NCBI RefSeq assembly: GCF_002149035.1
Contig: NZ_NGFP01000029.1
Coordinates: forward strand, 1-52,083
From: Streptosporangium minutum
GTDB lineage: Bacteria; Actinomycetota; Actinomycetes; Streptosporangiales; Streptosporangiaceae
DNA length: 52,083 nucleotides
Direction of reading: 5' to 3'
The position numbers and the translations under genes are program-made. The notes under the pieces are model-generated. The model ran no database searches. It was not told the origin of the DNA and saw nothing but the letters and a program-made list of their open reading frames with translations. This document shows, piece by piece, positions 26,133-33,718 of this stretch. The stretch's first letter is position 1. Each line of letters opens with the position of its first letter.

Positions 26133-26291
26133 CTGTTCCGGCGCCCTTGTGCGACCGCGCTCTTCGGGATATCCATACTTCAGGACGCCCGCCCGCTCCA
26201 TTTCGCCGTGCCCCGGGCCCGGAGGTTCCGACGCCCCGGGACGAGCTCCGGGCGCGGGCCGTGATCGCAGTGCGGAGCCAGAGGGGGGCGC

Positions 26292-27611
26292 ATGACGGCC
26301 GAGACGGCAGTGGGCGGACCGGTGGTGGGCATGCCGCTGCGACGGCGCGTTCCGCTGGGGCCCAACGGGCCGCTGGGGTTGATCGTCGATCCGATGACCT
26401 GGCGTGCCGTGCCGTACATGCTGGTGAGCGTCTTCTACGGCGCGGTCTGCTCCGCCTTCACGGCGTCCGCGCTCCCGGTCGCGCTCAGCCTGGTGATCGT
26501 GTGGGCCGGGCTGCCGCTGCTCGCGCTGACCATGTGCGCCTGGCGCGCCGCGGCGATGCTGGAGCGCAGGCTGGTCCGGCTGGCCTTCGGCGTCACGATC
26601 CGCGACCCCTACCGGCCATCCCAGGGCGACAACCTGTTCCTGCGCTGGAAGGACATGTTCGTCGATCCGGCGACCTGGAAGGACCTCCTCTACCTCCTGC
26701 TGTTGCTGCCGATCGGAGTCGTGGAGTTCGTCGTCTCGGTGGGCCTGTGGTTCCTGGGGCTCGGCATGATCGTCGTGCCCACGGTCCTGCTGTTCGGCGG
26801 AGCCCCGGTGACGATCACCGACGGGCTGCTGGTCGACAGCGCGCCGGAGGCGCTGCTGTGCGTGCCCGTCGGAGTGGGGGTCCTCCTCGTGGCGCTCTAC
26901 GCGACGCGGGGGATGGGCTGGCTGCACGCGCTGCTCGCCGTCGCGCTGCTGGGCGCGGGGGAGAAGAACCTGCTGGCCGCCCGGGCGGCCCAGCTGCGGG
27001 CCAGCCGGGCCCGCGCGGTCGACGCGGCCGAGGCGGAGCGGCGCAGGATCGAGCGCGACCTGCACGACGGCGCCCAGCAGCGGCTGCTCTCCGTCGCCAT
27101 GGACCTGGGCCGGGCCCAGGCCAAGATGGACTCCGACCCCCAGGGCGCCAGGGAGCTCCTCGCCCAGGCCCACGCCGGCGCCAAGGCGGCGATCGCCGAG
27201 CTGCGCGACCTCGCGAGGGGCATCCACCCGGCGATCCTCACCGACCGGGGACTGGCCGCGGCGCTCTCCTCGCTCGCGGCCCGGGCCCCCGTGCGGGTGG
27301 ACCTGTCGGTGGAGGTCTCCCACCGCCCGCCGCCCGCGGTGGAGAGCATCGCGTACTTCGTCGTGGCCGAGTCCCTGACCAACATGGTCAAGCACTCCGA
27401 GGCGACCGAGGTCTCCGTCCGGGTCAGCCGCGAGAACCAGCGGGTGGTCGTCGAGGTGCACGACAACGGGGTCGGCGCCGCGGTGCCGCGCGCCGGAGGG
27501 GGGCTCGCGGGGCTGGCGGACCGGGCCGCGACCATCGACGGCACCCTGAGCGTGGACAGCCCGCTCGGCGGTCCCACGCTGATCCGCGCCGAACTGCCCT
27601 GCCAATGGTGA
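26292..27611 (+). CDS. NarL-type two-component sensor histidine kinase
   Basis: The 439-residue membrane kinase starts at ATG 26292 behind GAGGGGGG. The N-terminal 235 residues carry about four to five hydrophobic segments with a short extracytoplasmic sensor part (a PSPA7-type sensor). The dimerisation domain has the HisKA_3 motif ERRRIERDLHDGAQQRLL, phosphoacceptor H258. The ATPase N-box is ESLTNMVKHSEA and the G-box lies in DNGVGAAVPRAGGGLAGL. It overlaps or abuts the response regulator, which it should phosphorylate. The signal is unknown; liaS/vraS-like cell-envelope sensing is possible for this class but not shown. Confidence 0.92.
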   Translation: MTAETAVGGPVVGMPLRRRVPLGPNGPLGLIVDPMTWRAVPYMLVSVFYGAVCSAFTASALPVALSLVIVWAGLPLLALTMCAWRAAAMLERRLVRLAFGVTIRDPYRPSQGDNLFLRWKDMFVDPATWKDLLYLLLLLPIGVVEFVVSVGLWFLGLGMIVVPTVLLFGGAPVTITDGLLVDSAPEALLCVPVGVGVLLVALYATRGMGWLHALLAVALLGAGEKNLLAARAAQLRASRARAVDAAEAERRRIERDLHDGAQQRLLSVAMDLGRAQAKMDSDPQGARELLAQAHAGAKAAIAELRDLARGIHPAILTDRGLAAALSSLAARAPVRVDLSVEVSHRPPPAVESIAYFVVAESLTNMVKHSEATEVSVRVSRENQRVVVEVHDNGVGAAVPRAGGGLAGLADRAATIDGTLSVDSPLGGPTLIRAELPCQW

Positions 27612-27622
27612 AAACTCGGACC

Positions 27623-28267
27623 ATGCGGGTGGTGATCGCCGAAGACTCGGTGCTGTTGCGTGAGGGGCTGGCCCGGCTGCTGGCCGACGGCGGGATCGAG
27701 ACCGTCGGGGTGGCGGGGGACGGCCCGGGGCTGGTGACCGCGGTCGCCGAGCACGGCCCCGACCTGGCGATCGTGGACGTGCGGATGCCGCCGAGCCACA
27801 CCGACGAGGGGCTGCGCGCCGCCCTGGAGGCCAGGTCGCGGCGGCCGGGGCTGCCGATCCTGGTGCTGTCGCAGTACGTCGAGCAGCAGTACGCCGCCGA
27901 GTTGATCGGCGGGGGGGCGTCGGCGGTCGGCTACCTGCTCAAGGAGCGGATCGCGGACGTGTCGGAGTTCCTCGACGCGGTGCGCCGGGTGGCGTCCGGG
28001 GGGACGGTCATCGACCCCGAGGTGATCGCGCAGTTGCTGAGCCGCCACCGCCGGGACGATCCGCTGGAGTCCCTGACCGTCCGGGAACGGGAGGTCCTGG
28101 CCCTGATGGCCGAGGGGCGCTCCAACGCGGCGGTCGCCGCGCGCCTGGCCGTCACCGATGGCGCGGTGGAGAAGCACATCTCCGGCATCTTCGGCAAACT
28201 CGGCCTCGAACCCGCCTCCGACGACCACCGCCGGGTCCTGGCCGTCCTGGCCTACCTGGGCAGATGA
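27623..28267 (+). CDS. LuxR/NarL-family response regulator
   Basis: The 214-residue regulator has a receiver domain (MRVVIAEDSVLLREGL; phospho-acceptor aspartate in LAIVDVRMPP, residue 52; lysine in GYLLKERI) and a C-terminal LuxR helix-turn-helix (LTVREREVLALMAEGRSNAA, then VEKHISGIFGKLGL). I chose ATG 27623 because the receiver begins there; an in-frame ATG at 27605 overlaps the kinase stop by 7 bases and would add MVKTRT. Neither has a strong ribosome site, so coupling to the kinase gene is likely. It is followed by a perfect hairpin, so the pair forms a two-gene operon. Confidence 0.92.
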   Translation: MRVVIAEDSVLLREGLARLLADGGIETVGVAGDGPGLVTAVAEHGPDLAIVDVRMPPSHTDEGLRAALEARSRRPGLPILVLSQYVEQQYAAELIGGGASAVGYLLKERIADVSEFLDAVRRVASGGTVIDPEVIAQLLSRHRRDDPLESLTVREREVLALMAEGRSNAAVAARLAVTDGAVEKHISGIFGKLGLEPASDDHRRVLAVLAYLGR

Positions 28268-28269
28268 GA

Positions 28270-28301
28270 GAACGCCCGGCGGTTGTCACCGCCGGGCGTT
28301 C
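28270..28301 (+). terminator. Hairpin terminator after the two-component operon
   Basis: GAACGCCCGGCGG at 28270-28282 pairs perfectly with CCGCCGGGCGTTC at 28289-28301 around TTGTCA. It begins 2 bases after the response-regulator stop. Confidence 0.8.
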
Positions 28302-28399
28302 CCGCTGTCCTCAGATCCCGTGTGTCCTGCCCGCCGTCTGTGCGGCTTGCGCCCGGGGTTGGGGACGCGAGCCGTACAGCGCGGCGCGGAGGGTGCCGC

Positions 28400-29521
28400 C
28401 TAGCGGACGTCCACGAACTCGTAGCCGGACTTGGAGCCGTAGGTCTTGCTGGTGCCGGGGACCTGGGCGCGCCAGTAGGCGTCGGTCTTCGGCTTGACGG
28501 TCTTGCTGAACTTGCCGCTGCCGTTCGCCTTCACGAAGTAGGCGAACTTCCAGCTGCCGCCCTTCTTCTTGGTGTAGAGCTCGACCATCTTGCCGGAGTA
28601 GGCGGAGCTGCCCCGGTAGGCCTTGCCGTACAGGCGGATCTTCTTGCCCTTCTTGACCTTGTTCGCGCTCACGTCGAACGAGACCTTCGACTTGGCCTTC
28701 TTCGACTTGGAGGAGCCCGTCTGGACCCAGAAGGTGTCGGCCTTCTCGAACTTCACGCTCTCCTTGCCGCGCGCGGCGACCAGCTCCAGGGTCCAGGACC
28801 CCGTGGCGTAGTCGTCGTCGAACCAGGTCTCCCGGTACCACTGGTCGGCGGTGTTGCTCTTCGACAGCTCCAGGTCGACGGAGTCGTTGCTGTCGTTGCT
28901 GAAGAGACGGGCGCTGACCGAGGAGGCGCCGATGATGTTCGCCTTGACGACGACCTCGGTGTCCTGGCCGGCGCTCACGACGACCGGGTCCGTCACCGAG
29001 GCGCTGACGTACTTGACCTGCGGGCTGACCGTGACTTCCTTGCAGCTGTCGCTGCTCGCGCTGTTACGGCTGACATGCAGGCGGACCTGCCACTTGCCGT
29101 CCTTGTTGTCCTTGGTGACCTTGAAGCTGCCCTTGAGCTTGACGTCGGCGGTGGGCAGCGTCGCCTCGCCGCTGGCCGGCGGAGCCGGGACGGCGGGCAG
29201 GGCCTCGATCGTGGCGCTGTTCCAGACGGTCTCGCCGGCGCGCTGGAATTCGGCCGTGACGGCGGTGATGTTCTTCTGAACGGACTTCTTGTCCTCGGCC
29301 AGCTTCCAGGCGTCCTTGAGCGTCGCCTCGAAGTCGACGGTGGCGTCGTCCTTGAGCGGGACGTAGGCGTCACCGACGGTGACGGCGGTGACGTCGGCGG
29401 TGTTCAGGTCGCAGGCCACTGCGGTGGCGCTGGTCTGGGTGGCGAAAGCGGTCGCCGTACCAGTTGCGAAGACGGCAGCCCCCGTTGCGGCCGCGAGAAG
29501 CAACCGCATTCCCTTCCTCAT
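28400..29521 (-). CDS. Secreted lysine/serine-rich beta-sandwich protein of unknown function
   Basis: The 373-residue product starts at ATG 29521 behind TAGGGGA. A clear signal peptide (MRKGMRLLLAAATGAAVFATG, ending near AFA at about residue 27) predicts export. The mature part is Val/Thr/Ser-rich and alternates like Ig-type beta strands. Two cysteines (near residues 37 and 161) could form a disulfide. From about residue 270 it becomes strongly basic (GSSKSKKAKSKVSFD; KVKKGKKIRLYGKAYRG) and ends with a domain rich in aromatic/Gly residues. That end resembles beta-sandwich repeats found on actinomycete secreted proteins. I see no enzyme motif. It is a single gene, divergent from rpmE, with no sortase or lipobox signal. 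Confidence 0.75.
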   Translation of the reverse strand: MRKGMRLLLAAATGAAVFATGTATAFATQTSATAVACDLNTADVTAVTVGDAYVPLKDDATVDFEATLKDAWKLAEDKKSVQKNITAVTAEFQRAGETVWNSATIEALPAVPAPPASGEATLPTADVKLKGSFKVTKDNKDGKWQVRLHVSRNSASSDSCKEVTVSPQVKYVSASVTDPVVVSAGQDTEVVVKANIIGASSVSARLFSNDSNDSVDLELSKSNTADQWYRETWFDDDYATGSWTLELVAARGKESVKFEKADTFWVQTGSSKSKKAKSKVSFDVSANKVKKGKKIRLYGKAYRGSSAYSGKMVELYTKKKGGSWKFAYFVKANGSGKFSKTVKPKTDAYWRAQVPGTSKTYGSKSGYEFVDVR

Positions 29522-29794
29522 CTGGTCCCCTAACTGAAGTAAAAAAATAGGTAAAGCTACGGTTTGGGCACCGGAGCCTAGTGGTACTGGTGTTACTCGT
29601 CCACAAACGCAGGTCACCTCAGCGGGGAATGTCTTGTGGCCTGGGATGGTTGGAGCATCTGGCACACTGGTAGCCGAACCGCAGCGGTTCCGGTTCCCGC
29701 CCGCGCGCACCTCAGTGTGCACATCGCGCGCAAGCCCTGACAGGCGAGAGACAGTGGCGACCCGGCGACCGCGCCTTGGAGAGGAACTGAAGCC
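29522..29794. promoter_or_regulatory. Divergent promoter region between the secreted-protein gene and rpmE
   Basis: This 273-bp gap has no gene. A/T-rich AAAAAAATAGGTAAAGCTAC lies near the leftward gene, with TAGCTT (minus strand, about 29554-29559) as its -10 candidate. Toward rpmE, TTGGAG (29650-29655) and TAGCCG (29671-29676), 15 bases apart, are a weak promoter candidate. Confidence 0.35.
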
Positions 29795-30013
29795 ATGAAG
29801 CCCGACATCCACCCGGAGTATGTGACCACCTCGGTGACCTGCACCTGTGGTAACACCTTCACCACTCGCAGCACCGCCAAGAACGGTGCGATCCACGCCG
29901 ACGTCTGCTCCGCCTGCCACCCGTTCTACACGGGCAAGCAGAAGATCCTGGACACCGGCGGCCGGGTGGCGCGCTTCGAGAAGCGCTTCGGCAAGAAGAC
30001 CACGGGCCAGTAG
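29795..30013 (+). CDS. rpmE: 50S ribosomal protein L31 (zinc-binding form)
   Basis: The 72-residue protein starts at ATG 29795 after GGAGAGGA. It has the L31 N-terminus [16 protein letters not shown] and four cysteines in CTCGNTF and [12 protein letters not shown], so it is the zinc-containing (C+) form rather than the zinc-free paralogue made in zinc starvation. L31 bridges the two ribosomal subunits. It precedes prfA, the usual actinobacterial order, and a G·U-containing hairpin lies in the 108-bp gap. Confidence 0.96.
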   Translation: MKPDIHPEYVTTSVTCTCGNTFTTRSTAKNGAIHADVCSACHPFYTGKQKILDTGGRVARFEKRFGKKTTGQ

Positions 30014-30023
30014 CCCACACCCG

Positions 30024-30074
30024 ACGCCGGCCCGGAACCACCCCCGTTCTCCGTGGGTGCGCCCGGGTCGGCGT
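30024..30074 (+). terminator. Hairpin between rpmE and prfA (partial terminator or leader structure)
   Basis: ACGCCGGCCCGG at 30024-30035 pairs with CCGGGTCGGCGT at 30063-30074 with one G·U pair. The 27-base interior contains CACCC/GGGTG, which can extend the fold. It would separate the highly expressed rpmE from prfA. Confidence 0.5.
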
Positions 30075-30121
30075 TCGTGGTGATGAGGCAGGCTTCGACG
30101 GTTTTTCAGGAAGGACGCACG

Positions 30122-31174
30122 GTGAATCTCGACGAGCTGCTCAGTGAGTACGCCGAGCTGGAACTCAAGCTCGCCGACCCCGCCGTGCACGCCAACCCGA
30201 CGCAGGCGCGCACCTTCGGCAGGCGCTACGCCGAGCTGACCCCGATCGTCACCACCTATCGGGAGCTCGAAGGCGTCCAGAACGACCTGGGCACGGCCAG
30301 GGAGCTGGCGTCCGAGGACGAGGCCTTCGCCGAGGAGGCCAAGGAGCTCGAAGGACGCGTCCCCGAGCTGGAGGACAAGCTCAGGCACCTGCTCATCCCG
30401 CGTGATCCCAACGATGACAAGGACATCATCATGGAGATCAAGGCGGGCGAGGGCGGTGAGGAGTCGGCGCTGTTCGCCGGTGACCTCCTGCGGATGTATC
30501 TGCGGTACGCCGAGCGGGTCGGCTGGAAGACCGAGCTCATCGACGCCACCCACTCCGACCTGGGCGGCTACAAGGACGTCACGGTGGCCCTGAAGGCCAG
30601 GGGCGACGAAGGCGTCTGGTCGCGGCTGAAGTTCGAGGGCGGCGTGCACCGCGTCCAGCGGGTGCCGGTCACCGAGTCGCAGGGCCGTATCCACACCAGC
30701 GCCGCGGGCGTCCTGGTCTATCCGGAGGCCGAGGAGGTCGACGTCCAGGTCGACCCGAACGACCTGCGCATCGACGTCTACCGCTCCAGCGGCCCCGGCG
30801 GCCAGAGCGTCAACACCACCGACTCCGCCGTGCGGATCACGCACATCCCCACCGGCGTGGTCGCCTCCTGCCAGAACGAGAAGAGCCAGCTCCAGAACAA
30901 GGAGTCGGCCATGCGCATCCTGCGGGCCCGCCTGCAGGCCATCGCCGAGGAGGAGGCCAACGCCGCCGCGATGGCCGAGCGCAAGTCCCAGATCCGGACG
31001 GTCGACCGCTCCGAGCGGATCCGCACCTACAACTTCCCCGAGAACCGCATCTCCGACCACCGTGTCGGCTTCAAGGCCTACAACCTTGATCAGGTTCTGG
31101 ACGGTGACCTCACGGCCGTCATCCAGTCCCTGCTTGACGCCGAGATGGCGGAGAAGCTCGCCGCCCACTCATAG
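30122..31174 (+). CDS. prfA: Peptide chain release factor 1
   Basis: RF1 reads UAA and UAG stops and triggers peptide release. The 350-residue product has the anticodon-like tripeptide PVT in [15 protein letters not shown] and the catalytic GGQ in [17 protein letters not shown]. The start is GTG 30122 behind AGGAAGGA (7-base spacing) rather than an ATG at 30053. The next gene, prmC, 9 bp on, encodes the methylase that modifies the GGQ glutamine, so enzyme and substrate are co-expressed. Confidence 0.96.
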   Translation: MNLDELLSEYAELELKLADPAVHANPTQARTFGRRYAELTPIVTTYRELEGVQNDLGTARELASEDEAFAEEAKELEGRVPELEDKLRHLLIPRDPNDDKDIIMEIKAGEGGEESALFAGDLLRMYLRYAERVGWKTELIDATHSDLGGYKDVTVALKARGDEGVWSRLKFEGGVHRVQRVPVTESQGRIHTSAAGVLVYPEAEEVDVQVDPNDLRIDVYRSSGPGGQSVNTTDSAVRITHIPTGVVASCQNEKSQLQNKESAMRILRARLQAIAEEEANAAAMAERKSQIRTVDRSERIRTYNFPENRISDHRVGFKAYNLDQVLDGDLTAVIQSLLDAEMAEKLAAHS

Positions 31175-31183
31175 AACGCGCCC

Positions 31184-32038
31184 ATGACCTTTCTGCTGGA
31201 CGAGATCGCCCTCGCCACCGCCCGGCTCGCCGAGGCAGGTGTGCCGTCGCCACGCACCGACGCCGAGGAGATCGCCGCATATGTCCACGGTGTCCGGCGC
31301 AGCGAGCTGCACAACGTGACGGACTCGGACTTCGACGCGCTGTTCTGGGAGGGGGTCGCTCGGCGTGAAGCCCGTGAACCGCTCCAGCACATCACCGGGC
31401 GTGCCTACTTCCGCTACCTGTCCCTGGAGGTCGGGCCCGGCGTGTTCGTGCCGCGCCCGGAGACCGAGGTCGTGGCCGGCTGGGCCATCGAGCGGCTGCG
31501 GGAGATGGACGTCGCCTCCCCGGTGGTCGTGGATCTCGGCACCGGCTCCGGCGCCATCGCGCTGTCCATCGCCCAGGAGATCGCGCTGGCCACGGTGCAC
31601 GCGGTCGAGGTCGACCCGGACGCCTACCGCTGGGCCAAGCGCAACATCCTGGAGCACGGCCAGGGCCGGGTCCACCTGCACCCGGAGGACCTGGCCGACG
31701 CCCTGTCCGAGCTGAACGGCCAGGTGGACCTGGTCATCTCGAATCCGCCCTACATCCCGCCGGGGGCGATCCCCCGCGATCCCGAGGTGCGTGACTACGA
31801 CCCGCACCGGGCGCTGTACGGCTCCGGCAGCGACGGTCTCGACGAGGTCAGGGCGGTGGAACGGACCGCCAGGCGACTGCTGCGTCCGGGCGGGTTCGTC
31901 GCCGTGGAGCACGCCGACGAGCAGGGCACCCCGGTCTATCTGATCTTCCCCGAGGACAACGGCTGGCGCGATGTCCGCAGCCGCCAGGACCTCACCCGCA
32001 GGGACCGCTTCGTCACCGCCCGTTTCGGCCAGGAATAG
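31184..32038 (+). CDS. prmC: Release factor glutamine N5-methyltransferase
   Basis: PrmC methylates the GGQ glutamine of RF1 and RF2 using SAM. The 284-residue product has the N-terminal helical substrate-binding domain (to about residue 85), the SAM motif [15 protein letters not shown] near residue 111, and the signature [11 protein letters not shown] near residue 186. It lies 9 bp after prfA. Its stop is 42 bp before the end of the TnpB element, which separates it from sua5; these are neighbours in Streptomyces. Confidence 0.94.
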   Translation: MTFLLDEIALATARLAEAGVPSPRTDAEEIAAYVHGVRRSELHNVTDSDFDALFWEGVARREAREPLQHITGRAYFRYLSLEVGPGVFVPRPETEVVAGWAIERLREMDVASPVVVDLGTGSGAIALSIAQEIALATVHAVEVDPDAYRWAKRNILEHGQGRVHLHPEDLADALSELNGQVDLVISNPPYIPPGAIPRDPEVRDYDPHRALYGSGSDGLDEVRAVERTARRLLRPGGFVAVEHADEQGTPVYLIFPEDNGWRDVRSRQDLTRRDRFVTARFGQE

Positions 32039-32080
32039 GCAGGAACGAGCTGGCGCGGCACGAGCGAGCCGGTGAACACA

Positions 32081-32230
32081 TTGACGCGCTCTCCGGCCTG
32101 AAGGCCGGAGATTCAGCCCGTGCCGCGTCACGCGGCACCTCTGAGGCTTCCTGCTTCATCGGCCTGTGCCACCGCGAGCGGTGGTCTTACCTGGCCTCCA
32201 CAGGCGTTTGACGTCTCCGCCTCCTGCCGC
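32081..32230 (-). ncRNA. Probable omega-RNA (reRNA) of TnpB, 5' limit uncertain
   Basis: In known TnpB systems the guide RNA is made from the 3' end of tnpB and the right end, and its guide is the flanking host DNA. Here the tnpB strand shows GTGCCGCG/CGCGGCAC (32138-32120) whose 3-base loop is the tnpB stop codon. It is followed by CTCCGGCC-TTCA-GGCCGGAG (32110-32091) and then GCGCGTCAA. A guide would begin at 32080 and read TGTGTTCACCGGCTCGCTCG. Structure and position are seen; the function is inferred. Confidence 0.45.
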
Positions 32231-33372
32231 GTCTCAGCGGCAGGTTTCCGTCCGGCGGCGACGATTCGTCGTCCTTCGGCCAGCACGTTGATGGCCGCGT
32301 TGATGTCTCGGTCGTGGGTCGCGCCGCAGGCGCATACCCAGTCACGGACGTTCAACGGCATCGACTCTTGCAGGGTGGCGCACTCCGAGCACAGTTTCGA
32401 GGAAGGGAACCAGCGGTCGATCCTGACGAACGTCCGGCCGTACCGCCTGGCCTTGTACTCCAGCATCCCGACGAACTGTGACCAGCCCGCATCGTGAATG
32501 CTCTTGGCCAGCTTGGTGCGCGCCAGACCGGACACGGCGAGGTCTTCCACGTAGATTGCTTGGTTGTCGCGGATCAGCATGGTGGACAGTTTGTGTGCCC
32601 AGTCGCGGTGCGTGTCGGTTACCTTGGCGTACGCCTTGGCGACCTTCAGCTTGGCCTTCGCCCGGTTCGCTGAGCCCTTCTCCTTGCGGGAAAGGTTGCG
32701 CTGTGCTTTCCTCAGTCGCCGTTCGGCCTTGCGGAGGAAGCGCGGGTTGTTCACCTTCCGGCCGTCGGACAATACGGCGAAGTGTGACAGGCCCAGGTCG
32801 ATCCCGACCTCGTGCGTCCCGCCCGGCAACGCCTCGTCTGTCGTCTCGATGACGAACGAGGCGAAGTACCGTCCCGCGCCGTCCTTGACGACCGTCACGC
32901 TCGATGGCTCAACGGGCAGGTCGCGAGACCAGCGGACCGGGATGTCACCGATCTTCGGCAGGCGTAGTTTTCCGCCCGCCGTGATGGCGAAGCGGGCGTT
33001 CTTGGTGAACCGGATCGCCTGCCGGGTGTCCTTCTTGGACCGGAACCGGGGCGGGCCCACCTTTGGCCCCTTCCGCTTCCCCGACAGCGAGGCGAAGAAG
33101 TTGCGGTACGCGGTATTCAGGTCGGCGAGCGCCTGCTGCAATACCACGGCTGACACCTCGCCCAGCCAGGCTCGCTCCGGGGTCCGCTTCGCCTCGGTGA
33201 TGACCTGCTTGGACAGGTCCCCGTCCGAGACGTAGGGCAAGCCGTTGTCGCGTGCGTCCTGTCGTGCGCGCAGCCCGTCGTCGAACACCACCCGCGCACA
33301 CCCGAACGCCCGAGCCAGTGATTCGCGCTGACCTGTGGTCGGGTAGAGGCGGTAGTTGCATCTGAGCTGCAC
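32128..33372 (-). CDS. tnpB: TnpB RNA-guided endonuclease (IS200/IS605 OrfB family)
   Basis: TnpB is the RNA-guided DNA nuclease ancestral to Cas12. The 414-residue product starts at GTG 33372 (QLRCNYRLYPT, the usual family start); the frame opens further upstream without support. The N-terminal helix-turn-helix and wedge-like region is complete. RuvC acidic residues appear intact: D192 in GIDLGLSH, E276 in YVEDLAVSGL, and the DRD at 354-356 in HDRDINAAINV. The zinc ribbon is CSEC (328-331) with CACG (347-350). The full length and intact motifs suggest an active nuclease. It is divergent from the Phd/YefM-like gene, sharing a 51-bp upstream region. Confidence 0.93.
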   Translation of the reverse strand: MQLRCNYRLYPTTGQRESLARAFGCARVVFDDGLRARQDARDNGLPYVSDGDLSKQVITEAKRTPERAWLGEVSAVVLQQALADLNTAYRNFFASLSGKRKGPKVGPPRFRSKKDTRQAIRFTKNARFAITAGGKLRLPKIGDIPVRWSRDLPVEPSSVTVVKDGAGRYFASFVIETTDEALPGGTHEVGIDLGLSHFAVLSDGRKVNNPRFLRKAERRLRKAQRNLSRKEKGSANRAKAKLKVAKAYAKVTDTHRDWAHKLSTMLIRDNQAIYVEDLAVSGLARTKLAKSIHDAGWSQFVGMLEYKARRYGRTFVRIDRWFPSSKLCSECATLQESMPLNVRDWVCACGATHDRDINAAINVLAEGRRIVAAGRKPAAETRQEAETSNACGGQVRPPLAVAQADEAGSLRGAA

Positions 33373-33380
33373 ACTACCAA

Positions 33381-33423
33381 TAGTACTACACGTACGAACA
33401 GTTCGAATAAGCCTTTTGGTACC
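33381..33423. promoter_or_regulatory. Three GTAC-centred palindromes between tnpB and the antitoxin-like gene
   Basis: TAGTACTA (33381-33388), CGTACG (33391-33396) and GGTACC (33418-33423) all centre on GTAC, with centres 9 and 27 bases apart. CGAACAGTTCG (33395-33405) is a further inverted repeat. YefM-type antitoxins bind operators with a TGTACA core, so these are candidate binding sites for the product of the gene at 33424. They lie between the two divergent starts. Confidence 0.5.
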
Positions 33424-33612
33424 ATGAAGAGCATGGAGCACACCTCGACCAACGACCTGCGCAACCAACTCGGACGCCGGATCGACGAAGCCCACTACCG
33501 GGGCGAACACCTCGTGATCGAGAAGAACGGTGAACCCCGCGCCGTCCTTGTTCCCTATGCATGGTGGGTCGAGCAGCAAAACGAGGCAGGCCAGAGCACG
33601 CTCGCGCCCTGA
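33424..33612 (+). CDS. Small Phd/YefM-antitoxin-like protein inside the TnpB element
   Basis: The 62-residue product begins at ATG 33424 (a second ATG at 33433 is possible). STNDLRNQLGRRIDEAHYRG, EHLVIEKNGEPRAVLVPYAWW follows the Phd/YefM fold: an N-terminal helix with an Arg/Leu face, then the I-x-K-x-G-x-P-x-A-V-L-V-P strand signature. The short C-terminal toxin-binding tail is nearly absent, and no toxin gene lies next to it. It may act only as a DNA-binding repressor of itself and tnpB. Its stop codon sits in the TGAA loop of a small hairpin, GCCC/GGGC (33606-33617). Confidence 0.72.
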   Translation: MKSMEHTSTNDLRNQLGRRIDEAHYRGEHLVIEKNGEPRAVLVPYAWWVEQQNEAGQSTLAP

Positions 33613-33674
33613 AGGGCACTCCCGCGCGGCCTTCACCCCCGGCCTGAAGGCCGGAGCACTGGCCCGCAATCCGG

Positions 33675-33680
33675 TAGCTT
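33675..33680 (+). promoter_or_regulatory. Candidate -10 element of sua5
   Basis: TAGCTT fits TANNNT, 38 bases before GTG 33719, just outside the right end of the TnpB element. GAGGAGG precedes the start codon by 5 bases. Confidence 0.35.
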
Positions 33681-33718
33681 TGGCTCACTGATGACGAGCC
33701 GCTGGGCGAGGAGGCAAA

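Larger units (their letters stand above)
32081..33655 (-). mobile_element. IS200/IS605-type TnpB element carrying a Phd/YefM-like gene
   Basis: The element lies between prmC and sua5, which are adjacent in related genomes. The end downstream of tnpB reads TCAA on the tnpB strand at 32084-32081, just outside a perfect hairpin (32091-32110). The other end has the same CCGGCC-TGAA-GGCCGG hairpin in the same orientation (33639-33654). Direct rather than inverted end hairpins fit the IS200/IS605 group. There is no TnpA tyrosine transposase, so movement would need one in trans. The far boundary is not fixed precisely. Confidence 0.75.

Noticed and set aside
24207-27605. 1132-codon minus-strand frame opposite rho and the sensor kinase
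   Set aside because: Mirror of the repetitive rho insert and adjacent genes; no recognisable product.
32041-32080. tRNA or attachment site at the edge of the TnpB element
   Set aside because: The sequence has no cloverleaf, and no matching direct repeat was found at the right end.
33424-33612. Complete type II toxin-antitoxin module
   Set aside because: Only an antitoxin-like protein is present; the flanking genes are tnpB and sua5, and neither is a toxin.
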